Origin: JANMJD01 sp963828405 | GTDB lineage: Bacteria > Actinomycetota > Acidimicrobiia > Acidimicrobiales > Ilumatobacteraceae | NCBI GenBank assembly: GCA_963828405.1 | Contig: CAWHEG010000031.1 | Location: 2,728,001 to 2,792,000 of the forward strand | Reading direction: 5' to 3' | Length of the DNA stretch: 64,000 bases | Shown here: positions 43,747-52,582 of the stretch, piece by piece | How the letters are laid out: each line of letters begins with the position of its first letter | How positions within the stretch are numbered: position 1 is the stretch's first letter | The notes under the pieces: generated by a model | What the model was told of the DNA's origin: nothing | What the model saw: the letters and a program-made list of their open reading frames with translations, nothing else | The model's database searches: none | Program-made: the position numbers and the translations under genes

Positions 43747-44638
43747 CGCCCGCTACCGCGAGTTGACCGAGATCCGCGTGTCGCGGCCCGAGCACATCGC
43801 CCAGGCGCTGCTGACCCGGGCCCGGCGCACGAGCCTGACCCGCGACGGGATGATGTTCATCGTCGCCGCCGATCACACGGCACGCGGCGTGGTCGGGCTG
43901 GGGGACGATCCGCTGGCGATGGCCGACCGTCGTTCGATGCTCGACCGCCTGCTCACCGCGTTGGACAACCCGCGCGTCGACGGGGTGCTGGCCAGCGTCG
44001 ACATCATGGAGGACCTCGTCGTCCTCGGGGCGCTCGAGAACCGGGTCGCCGTGGGCACGATGAACCGCGGCGGCCTGGCCGGCGCGGTGTGGGAGCTCGA
44101 CGACCGCTTCACCGCCTACGACACCGAGCACCTGGTGGCTGCCGGTCTCGACGCCGGCAAGATGCTCCTGCGGCTCGATGACGACGACCCGGGCACCAAC
44201 CCGACCCTCGAGGCGTGCGCCAGGGCGGTGCAGCAGCTCAACGACCAGCGGATGATGGCGATGGTCGAGCCGATCCCCTACACCCGTGGCCCCGACGGCA
44301 GGCGCCGCTGGGACGACCGGCCCGGTCGGCTGCTGCGCGCCGTCGGCGTGTCGGCGGCGCTGGGCGGCTCGAGCGCCTACACCTGGCTGAAGATCCAGGC
44401 GACCGCCGACATCGCCCAGGTGGCGGCGATGACCACCCAACCGTTGCTGATCCTCGGCGGGGCGCCGGGCCCCGACCCCGAGGCGACCTATGCCTCGTGG
44501 GAGGTGGCGCTCGCCGAGCCGTCGGTACGCGGTCTGGTCGTCGGTCGCGCCCTGCTCTACCCGTCCGACGGTGACGTCGCCGCGGCAGTCGGACGAGCCG
44601 CCGATCTGGTGACCGCCGCCGTGGCCGCCCGCCGATGA
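43733..44638 (+). CDS. Cgl0158-family (beta/alpha)8 aldolase-like protein, probable IolJ role
   Basis: A 301-residue barrel protein with FIVAADHTARGVVGLGDDPL, GVLASVDIMEDLVVLGAL, VGTMNRGGLAGAVWELDDRF and TWLKIQATADIAQVA, of the Cgl0158/DUF2090-like aldolase type. The Lys in the last segment is a candidate Schiff-base residue. Its position right after iolC suggests it splits 2-deoxy-5-keto-gluconate 6-phosphate into DHAP and malonate semialdehyde in place of IolJ. The GTG at 43733 has GGAGG six bases upstream. Activity is inferred from context. Confidence 0.8.
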   Translation: MALTDARYRELTEIRVSRPEHIAQALLTRARRTSLTRDGMMFIVAADHTARGVVGLGDDPLAMADRRSMLDRLLTALDNPRVDGVLASVDIMEDLVVLGALENRVAVGTMNRGGLAGAVWELDDRFTAYDTEHLVAAGLDAGKMLLRLDDDDPGTNPTLEACARAVQQLNDQRMMAMVEPIPYTRGPDGRRRWDDRPGRLLRAVGVSAALGGSSAYTWLKIQATADIAQVAAMTTQPLLILGGAPGPDPEATYASWEVALAEPSVRGLVVGRALLYPSDGDVAAAVGRAADLVTAAVAARR

Positions 44639-44663
44639 CCGCCTCCGACCTCCGCCCGTCCCG

Positions 44664-45581
44664 ATGATCCGGCCGAACGATCTCCTCGTGCCTCGCGGTA
44701 CTGCGGCCGCCGACGGGTTCGTCGCCGTGATCACCCCGGAACGGGCCGGCTGGACGTACAGCGGGTTGCGGGTGCTCCACCTGCCCCCCGGCGAGTCGAT
44801 CGCCCTCGTCACCGGTGACGAGGAGATGGCCGTGCTGCCGCTCGGCGGGTCGGCGACGGTCGAGGTCGAGTCGCGGCGGTTCGAGCTCCAGGGCCGCGAC
44901 GACGTGTTCTCGCGGGTCACCGACTGGGCCTACCTGCCGATCGACGCCGAGGTCCGCCTGTCGAGCCCGACCGGCTGCGAGCTGGCCCTGCCCAGCGCCC
45001 GCGCCCGGGTGCGCTTCGATCCGGCCCACGTCGCCGCCGGCGACGTCGCCGTCGAACTGCGTGGCGCCGGGCCATCGACCCGCCAGGTCACCAACTTCAT
45101 GAGCCCGGGACGGTTCGACGGCGCCGATCGGCTGATGTGCTGCGAGCTGCTCACCCCCGACGGCAACTGGTCGAGCTACCCGCCCCACCGCCACGACGGG
45201 GCCGGCGACTGTGCCGTCGACAACGAGGAGATCTACTACTTCCGGATCGGCTCGACGGCGCACCGAGGGTACGCCCCCGAGGGGTTCGCGATGCACCGCA
45301 CCTACACGGTGGAGGGTCTCCACGACGCCGTCTTCGACATCAACGTGCCGATCCACGACGGCGACGTGTTCCTCATCCCCGAGGGCTACCACGGGCCGTG
45401 CATCGCCGCGCCCGGTTATCCCCTCTACTACCTGAACGTGCTCGCCGGACCGGGAGGCGAGCGCACGATGGCCTTCTGCGACGACCCGACGCACCACTGG
45501 GTGCGCGACGCCTGGGCCGACATGCCCATCGATCCCCGATGCCCGATGACCAGCGCACTTGGAGTTGTCCACCATGGCTGA
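44664..45581 (+). CDS. iolB: 5-deoxy-glucuronate isomerase
   Basis: A 305-residue bicupin. The metal-binding cupin motif is SYPPHRHDGAGDCAVDNEEI followed by YYFRIGS, with a further conserved PEGYHGPCIAAPGYPLYYLN near the end. IolB converts 5-deoxy-glucuronate to 2-deoxy-5-keto-gluconate, the substrate of IolC. Length is normal. Its stop overlaps the dehydrogenase start by 8 bases. Confidence 0.93.
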   Translation: MIRPNDLLVPRGTAAADGFVAVITPERAGWTYSGLRVLHLPPGESIALVTGDEEMAVLPLGGSATVEVESRRFELQGRDDVFSRVTDWAYLPIDAEVRLSSPTGCELALPSARARVRFDPAHVAAGDVAVELRGAGPSTRQVTNFMSPGRFDGADRLMCCELLTPDGNWSSYPPHRHDGAGDCAVDNEEIYYFRIGSTAHRGYAPEGFAMHRTYTVEGLHDAVFDINVPIHDGDVFLIPEGYHGPCIAAPGYPLYYLNVLAGPGGERTMAFCDDPTHHWVRDAWADMPIDPRCPMTSALGVVHHG

Positions 45582-46762
45582 CCACACGACCCGTACGAGG
45601 CTCGGCATCGCCGTGATCGGCTTCGGCTGGATGGGCCAGGCCCACAGCCGCGGGTGCCGCCGGGCCCCGTCGTACTTCCCCGCTCGGCACTACGACCCCG
45701 AGATGGTCGTCGTCGCCGACACCGAGGCGTCACGCCGCCAGCAGGCGATCGACGGGTTCGGGTACCGCCAGGTCGTCGCCGACTGGCGCGAGGCCGTCGC
45801 CCATCCGGACGTCGACGTCGTGTTCGTCACCTCACCCAACATGCTGCACGTCGAGATGGTCGAGGCCGCGGCCGCGGCCGGCAAGCACGTCTTCTGCGAG
45901 AAGCCGGTGGGCGGCACGCCGGCCCAGACCGTCGTGGCCGAACGGGCGGCCCGCCTGGCGGGGGTGATCTCGGGCGTCGGCTACAACTACCGCTGGGCGC
46001 CGATGGTCCAGTACGCCCACCGGTTGATCGCCGACGGCACCATCGGCGAGATCACCAACTACTACGGCCGCTTCTACTCGATGTACGGCTCGGATCCGAT
46101 GGGGCTGCTGTCGTGGCGGTTCATGGTCGACCAGGCCGGTCACGGGGTGTCGACCGACATCCTCAGCCACTCCGTCGACCTGGCCCACTACCTGGTCGGT
46201 CCGATCACCAAGGTGACGGGCACGATCGAGACGTTCATCACCGAGCGTCCGCTGACCCACCGGGTCCGGCACCCACTACGACCGGGGCAAGCCGGGCGAC
46301 CCGACCGGGCCGGTGACCAACGAGGACTACGCGGCGATGATGTGCCGCTTCGCCAACGGCGCCCGGGGCACGTTCGAGACCAGCCGCTCCGTGGTCGGAC
46401 CGGAGAGCCAGAACATGTTCGAGGTCTACGGCACCGAGGGCTCGATCCGCTGGAACTTCGAGAAGATGAACGAGCTGCAGGTCTACGTCGCCGCCGACCA
46501 CCCCCACACCGGGTTCACCACCGTCTACGGGGGGGACCGCTTCCCCCATCACGGCAACTTCGTGCCGGGCAGTGCCAACGGCATCGGCTTCGAGGACCTG
46601 ATCTGCATCGAGGACCACGAGTTCCTCGAGTCCGTTGCCGCCGGGAGGCGACACGTGCCCGGTTTTGCCGAAGCCGTCGACTACGTCAGCGTGCAGGATG
46701 CCGTGCTCCGCTCGGCCGAGTCCGGCCGTTGGGAAGACGTCGTCTCGTTGAGGAGGGACTGA
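45574..46762 (+). CDS. Gfo/Idh/MocA-family (inositol) dehydrogenase with an internal frameshift
   Basis: About 395 residues of an NAD(P)-dependent sugar dehydrogenase. The Rossmann motif is LGIAVIGFGWMGQAHSRGCR, the catalytic region HVFCEKPVGGTPAQTVVAER, and the middle strand segment DILSHSVDLAHYLVG. The frame changes between LTHRVR and GTHYDRGKPGDPTGP at 46261-46271; one extra base, or two missing, explains it, and the second frame runs to the stop at 46762 with normal family sequence (NGARGTFETSRSVVG). In this operon it would oxidise myo- or scyllo-inositol, the step before IolE. Likely an indel error in an otherwise intact gene. Confidence 0.85.
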
Positions 46763-46765
46763 CCG

Positions 46766-48634
46766 ATGGCCGCACCGGCGAACACGATCGACGGCACCGA
46801 ACGGATGACCGTCGCCGAGGCGATCGTGCGCTGGCTGATCGCCCAGCGCACGACGATCGACGGGGTGGAGCAGCCGCTCTTCCCGGGCGTGTACGGGATC
46901 TTCGGCCACGGCAACGTCACCTGCCTGGGACACTCGCTCGAACAGCACCGCAGTGAGATCCCCACGTGGCGCGGGCAGAACGAGCAGGGGATGGCCCTCG
47001 CCGGTGTCGCCTACGCCAAGGCGATGCGCCGTCGCCAGATCATGGTCGCCACGTCGTCGGTCGGCCCCGGGGCGACGAACATGATCACCGCCGCAGGTGT
47101 GGCGATGGCCAACCGGCTCCCGCTGCTGCTGCTCTCCGGCGACACGTTCCAGAGCCGCCTGCCCGACCCGGTGCTGCAGCAGGTCGAACACTTCGGCCAC
47201 CCCTCGACGACGGTCAACGACGCCTTCCGGCCGGTGGTCCGCTACTGGGACCGCATCGTCCACCCCGAGCAGGTGCTCAGCTCCCTGCCCCAGGCGTTGG
47301 CGACGATGCTCGACCCGGGCGACTGCGGGCCGGCGTTCATCGCCCTTCCCCAGGACGTCCAGGCGATGGCCCTCGACGTGCCGGCTGCCTTCCTGAGCCG
47401 TCGCCTCCATGCCGTGCCCCGGCCCCGCGCCTCGCTCGATCAGCTGCACGCGGCGGCCGCCGCGCTGCGCACGGCGCAGCGACCGCTGATCGTCGCCGGA
47501 GGCGGGGTGCACTACTCGCTGGCGGAGGCCGAGCTGCAGGCCTTCGCCGAGAACCACCGCATCCCCGTCGTCGAGACCGTCGCCGGCAAGACGAGCCTGC
47601 GCCACGACCACCCGAACTACGCCGGGCCGATCGGCGTCACGGGCTGCGAGGCCGCCAACAACCTCTGTGCCGACGCCGACGTCGTGGTCGCCGTGGGCAC
47701 CCGCCTGCAGGACTTCACGACGGGCTCGTGGACGGTCTTCGGTGCCGAGGCGACGATCATCGGGGTCAACGCCGCCCGCTTCGACGCCGTCAAGCACCGC
47801 CAGCTGCCGGTGGTCGGAGACGCCCGTGAAAGCCTGGTCGAGCTCGGCGCATTGCTCGCCGGGCATGCGGCGCCCGCCGGCCGCATGGCCCAGGCGGCTG
47901 ACGAGGTCGTCGGGTACTGGCGTTACATCGACGGCCTCACCCGGCCCACCGAGGACGATTCGCTGCCGACGTACGCCCAGGTCGTCGGCGCCGTCGCGCG
48001 TCAGGCCACACCCGACGACTTCGCCCTCACGGCGGCCGGCGGGTTCCCCGGCGAATTGAACAACAACTGGCGCTCGCTCGCCCCGGCGACCTTCGACTGC
48101 GAGTACGGCTTCTCCTGCATGGGATACGAGATCTCGGGTGGGTGGGGAGCACGCATGGCCCGCCCCCAGGGCGAGGTGTTCGTCTTCGTCGGCGACGGCT
48201 CGTACCTGATGATGAACAGCGACCTGTACTCGTCGGTTCTCTCCGGGCACAAGCTGATCGTCGTCGTCTGCGACAACGGCGGGTTCGCGGTGATCGACCG
48301 CCTGCAGGTCAACCAGGGAGGGCGCAGTTTCAACAACCTGCTCGCCGACTGCAACATCGTCGGCGAGGTGCGGGTCGATTTCGCCGCCCACGCGGCGGCG
48401 ATGGGTTGCATCACCGAGCGCGTCGGCTCGATCGCCGAGCTCGAAGGCGCACTGGCCCGGGCCCGCACCGCCGATCGCACCGTCGTCATCGCCATGCACA
48501 CCCACCCGAGCTCGTGGACCGGGGGAGGGGCGTTCTGGGAGGTCGGCGTGCCCGAGGTCAGTGCGCTCCCCACCGTCGAGGTGGCCAGGACGTCGATGGA
48601 GGCCGGCCGCAGCCAGCAGCGCCGCGGCGTCTGA
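46766..48634 (+). CDS. iolD: 3D-(3,5/4)-trihydroxycyclohexane-1,2-dione hydrolase
   Basis: A 622-residue thiamine-diphosphate enzyme that opens the inositol ring. Family segments are GIFGHGNVTCLGHSLEQHRS, RGQNEQGMALAGVAYAKAM, ATSSVGPGATNMITAAGVAM and the ThDP motif VFVFVGDGSYLMMNSDLYSS ending in DNGGFAVIDRLQVNQGG. Length and order match IolD. It begins three bases after the dehydrogenase stop and closes the operon, which then meets ppa convergently. Confidence 0.95.
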   Translation: MAAPANTIDGTERMTVAEAIVRWLIAQRTTIDGVEQPLFPGVYGIFGHGNVTCLGHSLEQHRSEIPTWRGQNEQGMALAGVAYAKAMRRRQIMVATSSVGPGATNMITAAGVAMANRLPLLLLSGDTFQSRLPDPVLQQVEHFGHPSTTVNDAFRPVVRYWDRIVHPEQVLSSLPQALATMLDPGDCGPAFIALPQDVQAMALDVPAAFLSRRLHAVPRPRASLDQLHAAAAALRTAQRPLIVAGGGVHYSLAEAELQAFAENHRIPVVETVAGKTSLRHDHPNYAGPIGVTGCEAANNLCADADVVVAVGTRLQDFTTGSWTVFGAEATIIGVNAARFDAVKHRQLPVVGDARESLVELGALLAGHAAPAGRMAQAADEVVGYWRYIDGLTRPTEDDSLPTYAQVVGAVARQATPDDFALTAAGGFPGELNNNWRSLAPATFDCEYGFSCMGYEISGGWGARMARPQGEVFVFVGDGSYLMMNSDLYSSVLSGHKLIVVVCDNGGFAVIDRLQVNQGGRSFNNLLADCNIVGEVRVDFAAHAAAMGCITERVGSIAELEGALARARTADRTVVIAMHTHPSSWTGGGAFWEVGVPEVSALPTVEVARTSMEAGRSQQRRGV

Positions 48635-48637
48635 GCG

Positions 48638-48672
48638 GCCGCCGGTTCCCGGCCGGTCCGCTGCCCGGCGGC
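48638..48672. terminator. Hairpin between iolD and ppa
   Basis: gccgccgg (48638-48645) pairs with ccggcggc (48665-48672), and the loop contains a ccggccgg palindrome. It fills the short gap between these convergent genes. There is no T run. Role inferred from position. Confidence 0.35.
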
Positions 48673-49185
48673 TCAGTGGTTCGGGGTGGCCTGGTGGGCG
48701 GCGCGGGCGAGCTCGATCTCCCGCCATGCCGCCTTGCGGTTCTCGAAGCCGGCCGTCGCCGAGGTCTTGTCGGGCTCCAGCGCCTTGTAGACGTCGAAGA
48801 AGTGCTTGATCTCCTCGAGGAGCTCGTCGGGCAGATCCTTGAGGTCCTCCACACCCTTCCAGCGCGGTTCGGTCGCCGGGACGCAGATGATCTTGGCGTC
48901 GGGCCCGGCCTCGTCCTGCATCCACAGCAGACCCACGGGCTTCGCCTCGACCCACACGCCGGGGTACACGGGGTCCTCGAGCAGCACGAGCGCGTCGAGC
49001 GGATCGCCGTCGCCGCCAAGCGTGTCGGGGATGAAGCCGTAGTCGGCAGGGTAGGTGGTCGCCGTGAACAGTCGTCGATCGAGGAAGATGTGACCGGTCT
49101 CGTGGTCGATCTCGTACTTGTTGCGGCTCCCCCGGGGGATCTCGATCACGACATGGATGCAGCCGTCTCGGAGCGCTTTGGGCAT
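48673..49185 (-). CDS. ppa: Inorganic pyrophosphatase, family I
   Basis: A 170-residue soluble pyrophosphatase. Catalytic motifs are IEIPRGSRNKYEID, TTYPADYGFIPDTLGGDGDP (with DxDPxD completed by LDALVL) and DAKIICVPATEPRW. It hydrolyses pyrophosphate to drive biosynthesis. The ATG at 49185 gives the typical MPKALRDGCIHVVIEIPRGS opening. It has no Shine-Dalgarno and may be leaderless. Confidence 0.95.
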   Translation of the reverse strand: MPKALRDGCIHVVIEIPRGSRNKYEIDHETGHIFLDRRLFTATTYPADYGFIPDTLGGDGDPLDALVLLEDPVYPGVWVEAKPVGLLWMQDEAGPDAKIICVPATEPRWKGVEDLKDLPDELLEEIKHFFDVYKALEPDKTSATAGFENRKAAWREIELARAAHQATPNH

Positions 49186-49388
49186 GCACGATCTTGCCAC
49201 GCGGCGACGTGATTTCGTGTGGGGATGGTCTGATCGGCCCATTCGTCCGTCCATACCCGCTCGATGCCTCTTGAATCGGTCACTATATGTGAATGCACGG
49301 CGACGCATGGTGGACAGGGGCAGCGCTCGCCGCGCCGCCGTTCACGCTTGCGCAGCCACGCCGAGTGCACAAGCTCGAGGTCTGACGG

Positions 49389-50897
49389 ATGGCGGACACG
49401 GCGCACGGCGCACACGGCCGGGCGGTCCGGAAGCGGATGGTGAGGGCGACGGCAGTCGTCGTCGCCTCGGCCGCTTGGGCCTTGGCGTCGAACGGCGCCG
49501 TCGCCGACGCGGCGGCGGCCCAAGCAGCCAATGCGCCGATCGACGTCATACCGATCTGCTGGGCGGTCACCGATGACACCGCCGAGATCCTCCGCTTCAA
49601 CCTGAGCGCGACCCGGCCGATCCCGCCGTCCGCCTCGCCGTTGAGCCGGGTCTACACGGGTGAGGGGATGGCCTACCGTGCCTCGCACCATGACCTGGTG
49701 ATGTTCTCCGACGGGCCGTCGAGGATGTGGACCTACGACCTCGAAACCGGGACCGAGACCGCGGTCGGACCCGCCCTCCCCGGTCACGTCGACGGGGCGG
49801 CACTCTGGGTCGACCCGGCCGACCCGAGCCGCGAGGAGCTGTGGATCGCCATCGCCGAACGGCTCTACCGCATCGATCCCGACACCGCCGTGGTCCTCGA
49901 GGGGCCCCACGCCCTCTCGGGGATCGGGGGCTCGTCGGGCGGTCTCGCCTTCGAACCGCGCACCGGCGAGATGTGGATGACCGATGACTTCCCCGAGTCC
50001 GCTCTCTACCGGATCAGCCGTCCGGACTTCCGGGCCACCAAGGTCGCCGACATCCGCTGGCCCGACGGGTCGCGGCCCGACGCCGAGTCGCTCGACTTCG
50101 GGGCGCAGGGCCAGCTCTACACCGAGGAGGACTTCGGCGACCGCCGCGGCAAGCGCTACATCCTCGAGATCGATCGCGTCTCCGGGGTTGTCACTCCGGT
50201 GGCCGGGCCGATCCCCGGGATCGGTGATCTCGAGGGACTGGGCTGCAACGGCGGGGCCGAGGTGTTCCAACCGGCCGACCCGGCCGTCGACATCGAGAAG
50301 TCGGTCAACTCCTACGATGCCGACGAGGCACCGGGCCCCGACGTCCCCGCCGGCACGACGGCGTTCTTCCGCTACGTGGTGACCAACACCGGCAACCTCG
50401 ACCTGCGCGACGTGGTGGTCACCGACGACCGGGGTGTGGCGGTGATCTGCCCGTCGGGCACGGCGACGATCGGCCACCTCGCCGTCGGCGAGGTCGTCGA
50501 GTGCGACGGGACGAGCATCGCGGTGGCCGAGGAGTATCGCAATGTCGGCGAGGTCACGGCCTGGGCGGATCCTCCGCCGGTGGCCGCCGCCGTCCAGCAA
50601 TCGCCGATGATGGTCACCGACAGCGACCCGGCGAACTACCACGGCTACGTCTGGCCTCCGCCCCCCGGGACCGACCCCGACACGACCCCGGTGCACGACC
50701 CCGACCCGAGCTACAACACCCCGGAGCGGTTCCTGAGCCGCGACGAGGCGTCGACCTCGGTGGAGACCGACATCACCCTGCCCGAGACGGGTGCCGGCGA
50801 TCGGGCGGGGGAGGCGCTCGTCGCCGGCATCATGCTGCTCATCGCCGGCACGCTGCTGCGCCGCGGGGCGCGAAGGCCGTCGCCCATCGGACGCTAG
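49389..50897 (+). CDS. LPXTG-type cell-surface beta-propeller protein, first of a tandem pair
   Basis: A 502-residue exported protein. A signal peptide ends near residue 40 (WALASNGAVADAAAAQA). The mature protein starts with PICWAVTDDTAEILRFN, then propeller-like blades of the form GEMWMTDDFPESALYRIS and GQLYTEEDFGDRRGKRYIL. An Ig-like repeat domain follows (VDIEKSVNSYDADEAPGPDV; YVVTNTGNLDLRDVVVTDDR). The C-terminus has LPETG, a hydrophobic stretch and RRGARR, a sortase sorting signal. Function unknown, probably adhesion or envelope display. GAGG lies eight bases before the ATG. About half its residues match the next gene. Confidence 0.85.
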   Translation: MADTAHGAHGRAVRKRMVRATAVVVASAAWALASNGAVADAAAAQAANAPIDVIPICWAVTDDTAEILRFNLSATRPIPPSASPLSRVYTGEGMAYRASHHDLVMFSDGPSRMWTYDLETGTETAVGPALPGHVDGAALWVDPADPSREELWIAIAERLYRIDPDTAVVLEGPHALSGIGGSSGGLAFEPRTGEMWMTDDFPESALYRISRPDFRATKVADIRWPDGSRPDAESLDFGAQGQLYTEEDFGDRRGKRYILEIDRVSGVVTPVAGPIPGIGDLEGLGCNGGAEVFQPADPAVDIEKSVNSYDADEAPGPDVPAGTTAFFRYVVTNTGNLDLRDVVVTDDRGVAVICPSGTATIGHLAVGEVVECDGTSIAVAEEYRNVGEVTAWADPPPVAAAVQQSPMMVTDSDPANYHGYVWPPPPGTDPDTTPVHDPDPSYNTPERFLSRDEASTSVETDITLPETGAGDRAGEALVAGIMLLIAGTLLRRGARRPSPIGR

Positions 50898-51058
50898 CCG
50901 GGACCCGGCGGGTCCGGGGCCGCTGGGTCTTCCGACCTATTGCACGCTGAGTGGTCGATCGATCAAGGAATCATCAGTACAGTGGCTGCTCTTACGTTCT
51001 CCGTGAGATCACGCCCGCACCGAGCGCGCGTGGGGGAGGATCGACGAGGAGAGACACC

Positions 51059-52549
51059 GTGGCCGCAGCGCCCCGACAGAGCCGGTTTCGAGGAGCCGCC
51101 GCGGCCGCCATCACGCTGGTCGTCGGGCTGCCCATCCTGGTGGGGATCCCCGGCGCCGCCCACGCCGTCGATCCGGCGTGTTGGGCGGTCACCGACGACA
51201 CAGCCGAGCTGTTCGTGTTCCACCCCGACACCGCCAATCCGCGGCCTCCCGTCGCCCTGCCCCTGTCCCAGGTCTTCAAGGGCGAGGGACTGGCCTACCG
51301 GGCCTCGACGAACGCGGTGGCCCTGTTCTCCGATCAACCGTCACGCCTGTGGTACTACGACCTCGACACGGCAGCCGAGACGCAGGTCGGTGTCAACCTG
51401 CCCGGCCACGTCGACGGCGCCGCCTTCTTCGTCGATCCGACGAACCCCGAGTTGGAGCAGCTGTGGGTGACGATCGGCGCCAACCTCTACCGGCTCAACC
51501 CCGAAACGGCCGCCGTGCTGTCCGGGCCGCACCCGCTCGCCCCGATCGGCGGGTCGACGGGTGGGCTGGGGTTCGAGCCGACGCTCGGCACGCTGTGGGC
51601 CACCGACGACCGCCCCGAGTCAGCGCTGTACAGCATCGACCTCACGACCTACGTCGCCACGAAGGTTGCCGACATCCGGTTCCCCGACGGGCTCAGGCCC
51701 GATGCCGAGGGCTTCGACTTCGCCGCCGACGGCCAGATGTACACCGAGGAGGACCAGGGCGACAAGCGGGGCACCCGCTACATCTACGAGGTCGATCCGG
51801 CCACCGGCCTGATCACCCCCGCCGCCGGGCCGGTGCCGGGCATCGGTGACGTCGAGGGCCTGGCCTGCAACGGTGGTGCGAACCTCTTCACGCCGCCCAA
51901 CCGGCCGGGGCTCGACATCGAGAAGTCCGTCAACGGCGAGGACGCCGACGTGGCTCCCGGACCGCAGCTCGCCGAGGCGTCCGTCGCCACCTTTGCCTAC
52001 CGGGTGGTCAACACCGGCAACGTCGAGCTGTTCGACCTCGTGGTGTCCGACGATCGTGGTGTCGTGGTCACCTGCCCGTCGGGCGATGCGACGATCCCCA
52101 CCCTGGCCGTCGGCCAGTCGGTCGAGTGCACGGGCTCGGCCACCGTCGCCGCGGGCGCGTACGTCAACATCGGCTCGGTCGAGGGCCGGACCCGCCCGCC
52201 GACCAATCCGGATGGGAGCCAGGGCGAACCGGTGGTGGTCGCCGACACCGACTCCGCCAACCTGCTCGGCATCGAGGTGGTCGTCGTCGAGCCGCCGACG
52301 GTTCCCCCGACCGTGCCGCCGACTGGCGCCGAGCTGGTGACCATCGTGGAGCCGCCGGCCACGACGCAGCCGTCCGTGGTGTCGACCCGGCCCGCGGCCC
52401 CATCCACCTCGGGTCCGGACCTGACCATCTCGTTGCCGCCGACGGGCCGCACGACCGCCATCCTGGCGATCGCCGGTGCCCTGGCCCTGCTCACCGGCCT
52501 CACGGCCCGCCGCACCGCCCGGCGCACCACGTCGCCGACTCGCCCCTGA
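51059..52549 (+). CDS. LPXTG-type cell-surface beta-propeller protein, second of a tandem pair
   Basis: A 496-residue paralogue of the preceding gene with the same order: signal peptide (TLVVGLPILVGIPGAAHA), DPACWAVTDDTAELFVF, blade motifs such as GTLWATDDRPESALYSID, the VDIEKSVN-like domain (LDIEKSVNGEDADVAPGPQL), and a longer Pro/Thr/Val linker. The sorting signal is LPPTG, a hydrophobic helix and RRTARR. LPPTG instead of LPETG, and the longer spacer, suggest a different length of display or a different sortase preference. The GTG at 51059 has GAGGAG seven bases upstream. No sortase gene is in the window. Confidence 0.85.
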   Translation: MAAAPRQSRFRGAAAAAITLVVGLPILVGIPGAAHAVDPACWAVTDDTAELFVFHPDTANPRPPVALPLSQVFKGEGLAYRASTNAVALFSDQPSRLWYYDLDTAAETQVGVNLPGHVDGAAFFVDPTNPELEQLWVTIGANLYRLNPETAAVLSGPHPLAPIGGSTGGLGFEPTLGTLWATDDRPESALYSIDLTTYVATKVADIRFPDGLRPDAEGFDFAADGQMYTEEDQGDKRGTRYIYEVDPATGLITPAAGPVPGIGDVEGLACNGGANLFTPPNRPGLDIEKSVNGEDADVAPGPQLAEASVATFAYRVVNTGNVELFDLVVSDDRGVVVTCPSGDATIPTLAVGQSVECTGSATVAAGAYVNIGSVEGRTRPPTNPDGSQGEPVVVADTDSANLLGIEVVVVEPPTVPPTVPPTGAELVTIVEPPATTQPSVVSTRPAAPSTSGPDLTISLPPTGRTTAILAIAGALALLTGLTARRTARRTTSPTRP

Positions 52550-52582
52550 GACGGCGGTTCCAGCCGCTAGCGTCGGAGTTCT

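Noticed and set aside
46238..49189. 983-codon minus-strand frame opposite iolD and ppa
   Set aside because: It is the mirror of codon bias in iolD and the dehydrogenase; no domain is recognisable in it.
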